DNA from: Candidatus Blautia intestinipullorum
GTDB taxonomy: Bacteria; Bacillota; Clostridia; Lachnospirales; Lachnospiraceae
DNA length: 6,425 nt
Direction: 5' to 3'
Assembly: GCA_019120475.1 (NCBI GenBank)
Contig: DWVA01000272.1
Location: 1-6,425 of the forward strand
Each line of letters starts with the position of its first letter. Positions within the stretch are counted from its first letter, which is position 1. A model generated the notes under the pieces. It saw only the letters and a program-made list of their open reading frames with translations, was not told the DNA's origin and searched no databases. A program made the translations under genes and the position numbers. Below, piece after piece: positions 1-5,153 of the stretch.

Positions 1-42
1 AATAAATAATGTTTTTTCGCAATGCCTAATTATATATTTATC

Positions 43-70
43 TTATCCACACTTATCCACATGTGGATAA
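43..70. promoter_or_regulatory. Left DnaA-box cluster with a perfect 18-bp palindrome
   Basis: Three exact boxes are packed into 28 bp: two head-to-tail on the plus strand (43-51, 53-61), then one on the minus strand (62-70). Boxes 53-61 and 62-70 abut with no gap and form a perfect 18-bp palindrome, TTATCCACATGTGGATAA. On the minus strand, two one-mismatch boxes follow immediately at 71-79 (TTCTTCACA) and 80-88 (TTTTCCATA), so five 9-mers lie almost back to back from 43 to 88. The cluster sits closest to the predicted dnaA side, which would suit both origin binding and dnaA autoregulation; that role is inferred. Confidence 0.85.
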
Positions 71-221
71 TGTGAAGAATATGGAAAACCCTCATAGGGT
101 TTACATAACAACATAAAAAGTGGAAAACAGGGTATGGGGATAGTGTATAACCTTTTCCACGGCGCGAATATTGTAAAATAAAGGGTTTTTTCAACATTAT
201 GTGTAAAGAATAATCGAAATT

Positions 222-308
222 TGTGGATAAATATCCAGGAGAATTATAAGTTATCCACAAGTTATCCACAAAATGTGGATAAACTTACGTCAACTATAAT
301 TATCCACA
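222..308. promoter_or_regulatory. Right DnaA-box cluster (five exact boxes)
   Basis: Five exact TTATCCACA boxes occur in 87 bp: 222-230 (minus), 251-259 (plus), 262-270 (plus), 274-282 (minus) and 300-308 (plus). The central three start 11 and 12 bp apart, close to one helical turn, so bound DnaA would sit on roughly the same face of the DNA. The cluster ends 57 bp before the -35 element of the rpmH promoter, so DnaA binding could also affect that promoter. This regulatory effect is inference. Confidence 0.85.
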
Positions 309-364
309 TAAGCATGTTGATATAAAAAATCCTTTATTTTTCGCGGTAAATTATGTTTTTTTGC

Positions 365-393
365 TTGACGAAAAGAGGCTTTATGAATATAAT
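365..393 (+). promoter_or_regulatory. Strong housekeeping sigma promoter for rpmH
   Basis: The -35 hexamer TTGACG (365-370) and a perfect -10 TATAAT (388-393) are separated by exactly 17 bp. An A/T-rich stretch lies directly upstream (about 310-362) and could act as an UP-like element. Transcription should start near 400, giving a leader of about 50 nt before the rpmH ATG at 452. It is the only convincing sigma-A type promoter on the plus strand, so it probably serves rpmH strongly and the downstream genes by readthrough. Confidence 0.85.
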
Positions 394-451
394 TGAAATG
401 ATGTTCTATGAAAATTAATTATCGAAAATAGATAAAGGAGGTGCTTTACCT

Positions 452-586
452 ATGAAAATGACATTTCAGCCGAAAAAAAGATCAAGAGCGAAAGTTCACG
501 GCTTCAGAGCCCGCATGAGCACAAAGGGCGGCCGTAAAGTATTAGCTGCAAGAAGATTAAAAGGAAGAAAGAAATTATCAGCATAA
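452..586 (+). CDS. rpmH: Large ribosomal subunit protein bL34
   Basis: This encodes a 44-residue, strongly basic protein of the usual bL34 length, a component of the 50S subunit that packs into 23S rRNA. The reading begins MKMTFQPKKRSRAKVHGF and continues with RARM, STKGGRKVLAARR and the GRKKLSA end, which is the bL34 signature throughout. The start at 452 is fixed by a near-perfect ribosome binding site, AAAGGAGGTG at 434-443, 8 nt upstream. The gene is the first after the origin and is read from the consensus promoter at 365-393. A hairpin-terminator overlaps its stop codon, so much of the transcription probably yields a short rpmH-only mRNA. Position beside dnaA boxes and before rnpA is the standard arrangement across bacteria. 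Identity is certain. Confidence 0.98.
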   Translation: MKMTFQPKKRSRAKVHGFRARMSTKGGRKVLAARRLKGRKKLSA

Positions 587-611
587 GACCGCAGTTATGT
601 GGTCTTTTCTT
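585..611 (+). terminator. Intrinsic terminator/attenuator after rpmH
   Basis: A 9-bp stem pairs 585-593 (AAGACCGCA) with 598-606 (TGTGGTCTT), with one G-U pair and a 4-nt GTTA loop, followed by TTTTCTTCT. The stem begins inside the rpmH stop codon. Since rnpA and the rest follow on the same strand with no equally good promoter between, this is better read as a partial terminator that sets a high L34 to RnpA ratio than as a hard operon end. That interpretation is inference. Confidence 0.75.
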
Positions 612-707
612 CTATAATTTTAAGTTTATCTCTGCAGGAAAAAGCAGAATTGCTGTTTATGTTCCGGAAACAGGAACGTTCTGCAGGAGAAAAAGAAGGA
701 GGATTCT

Positions 708-1067
708 ATGAGATATTCAGAGTCCTTGAAGAAAAACAGAGATTTTCAACAGGTATACAGGCATGGAACATCACAGTCAAATCGGTATCTGGTGATGTAT
801 GTACTGAAGAATCAGTACAATAAGAATCGTTTGGGAATATCCGTAAGTAAAAAAGTAGGAAATAGTGTGGTACGCCACAGAGTCACCAGGTTGATAAGAG
901 AAAGTTATCGGTTAAATGAAAGCGCATTTGATAAAAGTCTGGATATTGTTGTGATTGCGAGACCATCTGCAAAAGGAAGAAGCTATCAGGAAATTGAAAG
1001 CGCGCTTCTGCATCTTGCAGGAAGGCATCACATGGCAGGTGAAAAAAATGAAAAGATTTCTGATTAA
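708..1067 (+). CDS. rnpA: Ribonuclease P protein component
   Basis: RnpA (119 residues, normal length about 110-120) is the small basic protein that binds the RNase P RNA and pre-tRNA leaders, helping remove the 5' leader from precursor tRNAs. The N-terminus (RYSESLKKNRDFQQVYRHGTS) matches the family; residues 42-68 hold the conserved core LGISVSKKVGN followed by VVRHRVTRLIRESYR, the basic helix called the RNR motif. Here the central Asn of RNR is His (R56-H57-R58). The start is set by AGAAGGAGG at 694-702, 5 nt before ATG 708. It lies 121 nt after rpmH, behind the attenuator, and its last 20 nt overlap yidD, which suggests translational coupling. The longer overlapping frame starting at 599 has no ribosome binding site and is not used. 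Identity is secure. Confidence 0.97.
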   Translation: MRYSESLKKNRDFQQVYRHGTSQSNRYLVMYVLKNQYNKNRLGISVSKKVGNSVVRHRVTRLIRESYRLNESAFDKSLDIVVIARPSAKGRSYQEIESALLHLAGRHHMAGEKNEKISD

Positions 1068-1257
1068 AATGATACGTCTCTATCAAAAATATTTATCGCC
1101 GATGAAGAGAACGAAATGCCCTTATATTCCCACATGTTCTCAGTATGGTTTGGAGGCAATTGAAAAGTATGGCGCTTTAAAAGGAGGGATTCTCGCTTTA
1201 TGGCGGATATTAAGATGCAATCCCTTTTCTCATGGAGGATATGATCCGGTGCCGTAA
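1048..1257 (+). CDS. yidD: Membrane protein insertion efficiency factor YidD
   Basis: This 69-residue protein is the usual YidD size. YidD is a small, membrane-associated protein that aids YidC-dependent insertion of inner-membrane proteins; its exact mechanism is not settled. The diagnostic sequence is visible: RFLIKMIRLYQKYLSP, then CPYIPTCSQYGLEAIEKYG with Cys24 and Cys30, GGILALWRILRCNPF with Cys57, and the terminal GGYDPVP. The N-terminal part is basic and amphipathic, not a full transmembrane span. The start lies inside rnpA: ATG 1048 begins at the conserved MKRFLIK; a GTG at 1039 in the same frame would add three residues (start-K-K). The frame remains open upstream to an ATG at 955, but that portion is simply rnpA read in another frame. 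No strong GGAGG precedes the start, consistent with coupled translation from rnpA. Confidence 0.95.
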   Translation: MKRFLIKMIRLYQKYLSPMKRTKCPYIPTCSQYGLEAIEKYGALKGGILALWRILRCNPFSHGGYDPVP

Positions 1258-1291
1258 TGCCAAAAGAAATGGCAATTGGAGGAAATGAAAA

Positions 1292-2581
1292 TTGGAAATG
1301 ATATTAGCTACGAAGAGCAGTACGCCGATCATCGGTCAGATTTCTGTTGTAATGGGATGGATCATGAACGGAATCTACAAAGTACTGGACGGATTATTCG
1401 GAATTCAGAATCTTGGTCTTTGTATTATTATTTTCAGTATTCTGATCTATCTGTTTATGACTCCTCTGCAGATCAAACAGCAGAAGTTCTCAAAGCTGAC
1501 TTCTGTTATGCAGCCGGAGCTCCAGAAGATCCAGAAAAAATATCAGGGTAAAAAAGACCAGGCATCTATGCAGAAAATGCAGGAGGAGACTTCTGCCGTT
1601 TATCAGAAATATGGAGTTTCGCCCACAGGAAGCTGTGTGCAGCTATTGATACAGCTCCCTATTCTCTGGTCTCTGTGGGATGTTATCCAGAATATTCCCG
1701 CCTATGTAGGAAGTGTAAAGAATTTATTTGAGGGACTGGCAACACAGATCATCGGAGTGGGCGGATATACAGATCTGATCCAGAATTTTATTACAGACAA
1801 TAAAATGACGAGAGTCAAGTTCTTAGTGGAAGACGGAAAGGCAACTGCGGATTCTGTTATTAATTTCCTTTATGCTCTTTCTCCTTCTCAGTGGGATAAG
1901 CTTGCGGACATGAGCCAGTTTTCCGGATTTACAGATCTGATCAACAGTACAAAAGATGGAATCCAGGGTATGCAGACCTTCGGAGTCCTGAATATTGCGG
2001 AACAGCCATGGAACTATATTAAGACAGGTTCACTGATTCTTGTCATTGCGGCTCTTGCAATTCCTGTTCTTTCCTGGGCAACGCAGATGCTGAACTTAAA
2101 GCTGATGCCTCAGGCTGCGGCACAGCAGAATACAGATGACAGCACAGCTAATTCAATGGCGAACTCCATGAAAACCATGAATACGGTCATGCCGATCATG
2201 TCTGCCGTATTCTGCTTCACTTTCCCTGTAGGTCTTGGTATTTACTGGATTTCCAGTGCCGTTGTCAGAAGTATCCAGCAGCTTCTCATCAACCGTCATC
2301 TGAATAAGATGAATATTGACGATCTGATCAATGAAAATATGAAGAAGATGGATAAGAAGAGAGAAAAGGCTGGTCTTCCTCCTCAGAAAATCACGAATCA
2401 GGCTCATCAGAGCGTGAAAAATATCAACAGGATCGAAAAAGGAAACAGCGGTTCCAATGAATCAGAGCGCGCGAAAAAGGTAGAGGAATCTTACCGCAGA
2501 GCGTCCGGTGCGAAGCCTGGAAGTATTACGGCTAAGGCGAATATGGTAAGAGACTTTGATGAGAGGAATAAGAAGAAATAG
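1292..2581 (+). CDS. yidC: Membrane protein insertase YidC/Oxa1 family
   Basis: YidC inserts and folds membrane proteins, alone or with Sec. The 429-residue product fits the Gram-positive form with five membrane segments: about 41-59, 113-133, 246-264, 298-312 and 312-332. Family marks are PLQIKQQKFSKL and MQPELQKIQKKY after the first span, SPTGSCVQLLIQLPI (110-124) in the second, and FPVGLGIYWISS near the last. There is no lipobox Cys; the N-terminus goes straight into an amphipathic helix (13-35). Residues about 138-243 form a large external loop. The tail 335-429 is Lys/Arg-rich and probably contacts ribosomes. Residue 53 is Tyr in ILIYLFMTPL, where the groove Arg is found in Escherichia coli and Bacillus YidC. 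The TTG start at 1292 is 9 nt from GGAGG (1278-1282); the next in-frame ATG (1298) is 15 nt away and would shorten it by two residues. Confidence 0.96.
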   Translation: MEMILATKSSTPIIGQISVVMGWIMNGIYKVLDGLFGIQNLGLCIIIFSILIYLFMTPLQIKQQKFSKLTSVMQPELQKIQKKYQGKKDQASMQKMQEETSAVYQKYGVSPTGSCVQLLIQLPILWSLWDVIQNIPAYVGSVKNLFEGLATQIIGVGGYTDLIQNFITDNKMTRVKFLVEDGKATADSVINFLYALSPSQWDKLADMSQFSGFTDLINSTKDGIQGMQTFGVLNIAEQPWNYIKTGSLILVIAALAIPVLSWATQMLNLKLMPQAAAQQNTDDSTANSMANSMKTMNTVMPIMSAVFCFTFPVGLGIYWISSAVVRSIQQLLINRHLNKMNIDDLINENMKKMDKKREKAGLPPQKITNQAHQSVKNINRIEKGNSGSNESERAKKVEESYRRASGAKPGSITAKANMVRDFDERNKKK

Positions 2582-2602
2582 GAAGGAACGGAGGGGTTCA
2601 CC

Positions 2603-3574
2603 ATGGATGAGTATGTTCAGTTTTCGGCAAAAACAAAGAACGAAGCAATTACAAAAGCATGTATTGAATTAGGCGTATCCAGCGACCAGTTGGATATTCA
2701 GGTGATCACGGAAGGCAGTACCGGATTTTTCGGGTTCGGAAGCAAGCCTGCGATCATTAAGGTCCGCAAGCTGAAAGACGCCTCTGAAGAAGAAGAAATT
2801 GAGAAAATCGTTGATTCTGTAAAGATTGAATCCTTTAAAGAAGAAAGAAAAAAAGAAGTTCAGAAAACAGCGCAGAAAGCTTCTGTAAAACAGCCTTCAA
2901 AGCCTGTAAACAAGCAGGAGCAGAAAGCTGAAAATGTGAAAGAACAGAAGGAAAGCAAAGAAGAAAAGGTACAGAAAGAAAAGCAGCCCAAACCGGTCAA
3001 AGAAAAAGCTTCTAAAGAGAAAGCGTCCAGGGAACAGAAGGAAAAGACGCCGAAAGAAAAACCGGTGAAAGCTTCAAAGGAAATCGAGATCATTACAGAT
3101 CCGGAAGAGATCAAAGATATTGAAAACAGGGCGTTTGTATTTTTGAGAGATATATTTGCTTCCATGGATCTTGGTGAAGTGGAGATCGTTTCAAAATATA
3201 ATACAAAAGACGGCTGTCTGGAAGTTGACTTTGAAGGGAACGATATGGGAATCCTTATTGGAAAGAGGGGACAGACCCTCGATTCTCTTCAGTATCTTAC
3301 CAGTCTTGTCGTAAACAAGGGAAAATCTTCTTATATCCGCGTGAAACTGGATACAGAGGATTACAGAAGAAGAAGAAAAGAGACTCTTGAGAATCTTGCG
3401 AGAGGGATTGCCTACAAGGTGAAAAAGACAAGGAAGCCCGTAGTGCTTGAACCTATGAATCCCTATGAGAGAAGAATCATTCATTCAGCTCTTCAGGGAA
3501 ATAAATTTGTAGAAACTATCAGCGAGGGCGAAGAGCCTTATCGTCATGTGGTAGTAAAACTAAAAAGATATTAA
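2603..3574 (+). CDS. jag: RNA-binding protein Jag/KhpB (Jag-N, KH and R3H domains)
   Basis: Jag (KhpB/EloR in streptococci) is a cytoplasmic RNA-binding protein that partners KhpA and affects cell elongation and division in some Firmicutes; the role here is inferred. Three domains are visible. Jag-N spans about 1-55, with the EGSTGFFGFGSKPAIIKV signature. A Lys/Glu-rich linker of about 105 residues (56-160) follows. The KH domain spans about 170-250 with the GKRG loop at 220-223, then the R3H domain about 254-323 with Arg290-x3-His294. The total of 323 residues is well above the roughly 200 of B. subtilis Jag; the linker accounts for the difference. The start at 2603 has GGAGGGG at 2590-2596, 6 nt upstream. 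It sits 21 nt after yidC and is presumably cotranscribed with it. Two hairpins follow the stop codon. Confidence 0.95.
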   Translation: MDEYVQFSAKTKNEAITKACIELGVSSDQLDIQVITEGSTGFFGFGSKPAIIKVRKLKDASEEEEIEKIVDSVKIESFKEERKKEVQKTAQKASVKQPSKPVNKQEQKAENVKEQKESKEEKVQKEKQPKPVKEKASKEKASREQKEKTPKEKPVKASKEIEIITDPEEIKDIENRAFVFLRDIFASMDLGEVEIVSKYNTKDGCLEVDFEGNDMGILIGKRGQTLDSLQYLTSLVVNKGKSSYIRVKLDTEDYRRRRKETLENLARGIAYKVKKTRKPVVLEPMNPYERRIIHSALQGNKFVETISEGEEPYRHVVVKLKRY

Positions 3575-3585
3575 AGATCAAAAAG

Positions 3586-3619
3586 GTTTCGGCGCAGAAA
3601 TTTTTTCTGATGCCGGAAC
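3586..3619. other. Interrupted 14-bp hairpin downstream of jag
   Basis: GTTTCGGC (3586-3593) pairs with GCCGGAAC (3612-3619), including one G-U pair, and CAGAAA (3595-3600) pairs with TTTCTG (3604-3609) across a 3-nt loop. G3594 faces A3610-T3611 as a small internal loop. On the plus strand no T-run follows, so it does not look like a plus-strand terminator. On the minus strand it would be followed by C and five T, as in an intrinsic terminator, yet no minus-strand gene is seen to the right. It may protect the 3' end of the jag mRNA or form part of a larger structured RNA with the next hairpin. Confidence 0.6.
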
Positions 3620-3625
3620 AGACAG

Positions 3626-3696
3626 AAAATGTTATTCTAGGTGAAAGCGTGAATAACACGTAGTCAGCGTGTGCTTTTACCGGAATAACATTTTTT
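3626..3696 (+). terminator. Long structured hairpin with U-tract, probable terminator/attenuator before mnmE
   Basis: A perfect 12-bp outer stem pairs 3626-3637 (AAAATGTTATTC) with 3683-3694. After a T3638-G3682 wobble and bulged A3639, nine more pairs form between GGTGAAAGC (3640-3648) and GCTTTTACC (3673-3681) with one G-U. A 7-nt bulge (3649-3655) then leads to a 5-bp cap, ACACG (3656-3660) with CGTGT (3668-3672), and a 7-nt loop. The T-run 3691-3696 overlaps the stem end. This can end jag transcription 49 nt before mnmE, or attenuate it. The octamer GAATAACA occurs twice (3651-3658 and 3683-3690), so the left arm has an alternative partner that would disrupt the terminator. I do not recognise it as a known riboswitch class. 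Confidence 0.65.
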
Positions 3697-3744
3697 ATTA
3701 CATTAAAATAATCCTGTTTTTAAGTTCCAAAAAGGAGTTTATTT

Positions 3745-5118
3745 ATGGAAACAACAATCGCTGCGATTTCCACAGCTATGAGCGCGTCGGGAATCGGAAT
3801 CGTCCGGATGAGCGGACCGGAGGCCATGGATATTATTTCCAGGATTTACCGTTCAAAAAAAGGAAAAAAGAAAATAAAAGAAGTAAGCAGCCATACTATT
3901 CATTACGGATTTATTTATGACGGTGATGAAGTGGTGGATGAAGTCCTGGTGATGATAATGAAGGCGCCCAGGACGTATACAGGAGAAGATACGGTGGAGA
4001 TAGACTGTCACGGCGGAGTTTATGCCATGAAAAAAGTTCTTGAAACCGTATTAAAAAACGGAGGCCAGATCGCAGAACCCGGAGAGTTTACGAAAAGAGC
4101 GTTTTTAAACGGAAGGCTGGATCTTTCTCAGGCCGAAGCGGTTATGGACGTGATCCAGGCAAAAAGCTCCGTGGCTCTGAAAAGTTCTGTAGAACAGCTA
4201 AAAGGTTCTGTTCTGCGCGCAGTAAAAGAAATCAGAAGCACGCTTCTTTACCAGATCGCCTATATTGAATCAGCTCTTGACGATCCGGAACACATCAGCC
4301 TGGAAGGATATCCGGAGGAGCTGAAAAAGACAGTGGAGGAGCAGAGTGAAAAAGTGGAAAAACTCCTGAAATCCGCAGATGACGGAAGAATGATCCAGGA
4401 GGGGATCAAGACGGTTATCCTGGGAAAACCAAATGCGGGAAAATCTTCTCTTCTGAATTTTCTGGTGGGAGAGGACCGGGCTATTGTAACGGACATAGCA
4501 GGAACCACAAGAGACACTTTGGAGGAATATATTTCTCTTCACGGAATAAGTCTTCGGATCATAGATACTGCCGGTATCCGGGAGACGGAAGATATTGTGG
4601 AAAAAATCGGAGTAGGAAAGGCAAAGAAAATGGCGGAAGATGCGGATCTGATCCTGTATGTGGTGGATTCTTCTCTGCCGCTGGATGAAAATGACAGGGA
4701 GATCATGGGACTTCTTTCCGGAAGAAAAAGTATTGTGATATATAATAAAACAGATCTGTCTCCCGTTGTGGATATATCGGAATTAAAGGAGAAAACAGGA
4801 AGCCCTGTAATCCCTGTGTCAGTGGTGGAGGAAACCGGTATTACAGAACTGGAAGAAACCATTAAAAAGATGTTTTTCAGGGGTGAGATTTCTTTTGACA
4901 ATGAAGTTTATATTACAAACGCAAGACATAAGAGAGCCCTTGAGGAAGCTCTGGAAAGTCTGAATATGGTCAGATCCAGTATTGAAGCGGGGATGAGCGA
5001 GGATTTCTTTTCCATTGATCTTATGAGCGCATATGAAAGCCTTGGAAAGATTATCGGAGAGTCTGTGGGAGAGGATCTTGTAAATGAAATTTTCTCAAGA
5101 TTTTGTGTGGGAAAATAG
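3745..5118 (+). CDS. mnmE: tRNA uridine-5-carboxymethylaminomethyl modification GTPase MnmE
   Basis: MnmE works with MnmG to modify the wobble uridine (U34) of tRNAs reading mixed codon families, using GTP hydrolysis and a methylene-tetrahydrofolate-derived carbon. The 457-residue length is typical. The N-terminal folate-binding domain begins METTIAAISTAMSASGIGIVR and includes EPGEFTKRAFLNGRLDLSQAEAV (111-133). A helical domain flanks the inserted G domain: P-loop GKPNAGKS at 227-234, switch TTRDT at 254-258, DTAG at 274-277 and NKTD at 334-337. The C-terminus is FCVGK, with the conserved Cys454. All key residues are intact. ATG 3745 has AAAGGAG at 3731-3737, 7 nt upstream. I find no convincing -35/-10 pair between the hairpin and the start, so expression may depend on readthrough from jag or on a non-obvious promoter. 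mnmG follows 35 nt downstream. Confidence 0.98.
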   Translation: METTIAAISTAMSASGIGIVRMSGPEAMDIISRIYRSKKGKKKIKEVSSHTIHYGFIYDGDEVVDEVLVMIMKAPRTYTGEDTVEIDCHGGVYAMKKVLETVLKNGGQIAEPGEFTKRAFLNGRLDLSQAEAVMDVIQAKSSVALKSSVEQLKGSVLRAVKEIRSTLLYQIAYIESALDDPEHISLEGYPEELKKTVEEQSEKVEKLLKSADDGRMIQEGIKTVILGKPNAGKSSLLNFLVGEDRAIVTDIAGTTRDTLEEYISLHGISLRIIDTAGIRETEDIVEKIGVGKAKKMAEDADLILYVVDSSLPLDENDREIMGLLSGRKSIVIYNKTDLSPVVDISELKEKTGSPVIPVSVVEETGITELEETIKKMFFRGEISFDNEVYITNARHKRALEEALESLNMVRSSIEAGMSEDFFSIDLMSAYESLGKIIGESVGEDLVNEIFSRFCVGK

Positions 5119-5153
5119 CCGGAAAGTACATGAAGCGCAGGAGGTAAATGGTC

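Larger units (their letters stand above)
43..308. other. oriC: oriC-associated DnaA-box region between dnaA (off window) and rpmH
   Basis: This gene-free stretch carries eight exact copies of the DnaA box TTATCCACA. Plus-orientation boxes are at 43-51, 53-61, 251-259, 262-270 and 300-308; minus-orientation boxes are at 62-70, 222-230 and 274-282. One-mismatch boxes against TTWTNCACA lie at 71-79, 80-88, 119-127 (all minus) and 153-161 (plus). DnaA is the AAA+ initiator that binds these 9-mers. In Firmicutes the dnaA-rpmH spacer is the classic origin box cluster (incA/incB side in Bacillus subtilis), and the rpmH-rnpA-yidC-jag-mnmE-mnmG order to the right fits that exactly. I cannot identify the unwinding element or a convincing DnaA-trio; in B. 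subtilis unwinding occurs on the far side of dnaA, so it may lie outside this window. Calling this part of oriC is well supported; calling it the full origin is not. Confidence 0.9.

Noticed and set aside
30..269. 79-codon minus-strand open frame across the DnaA boxes
   Set aside because: It lies in the origin spacer, is composed of translated DnaA boxes and A/T-rich sequence, and has no recognisable protein similarity or ribosome binding site.
295..300. TATAAT on the plus strand within the origin region
   Set aside because: No -35 element precedes it, it overlaps a DnaA box, and a far better promoter lies at 365-393.
599..823. 74-codon plus-strand frame overlapping the rnpA start
   Set aside because: It begins inside the post-rpmH hairpin, has no ribosome binding site, and overlaps the well-supported rnpA frame.
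955..1047. N-terminal extension of yidD from ATG 955
   Set aside because: The extra 31 codons are rnpA read in another frame, and YidD family proteins begin at the MKRFLIK-like sequence.
1276..1551. Alternative frame overlapping the yidC start
   Set aside because: It is out of frame with a clear Oxa1-family protein and resembles no protein family.
2860..3165. Minus-strand Ser/Phe/Cys-rich open frame opposite jag
   Set aside because: It is the complement of the repetitive Lys/Glu linker, whose codon bias keeps the opposite strand open.
3696..3712. A -10-like sequence (TATTAC or TAAAAT) as a promoter for mnmE
   Set aside because: No -35 match lies at 16-18 bp for any candidate hexamer; A/T-rich sequence produces such matches by chance.
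3669..3920. 83-codon plus-strand frame across the mnmE start
   Set aside because: It starts inside the hairpin element, is out of frame with mnmE, and has no ribosome binding site.
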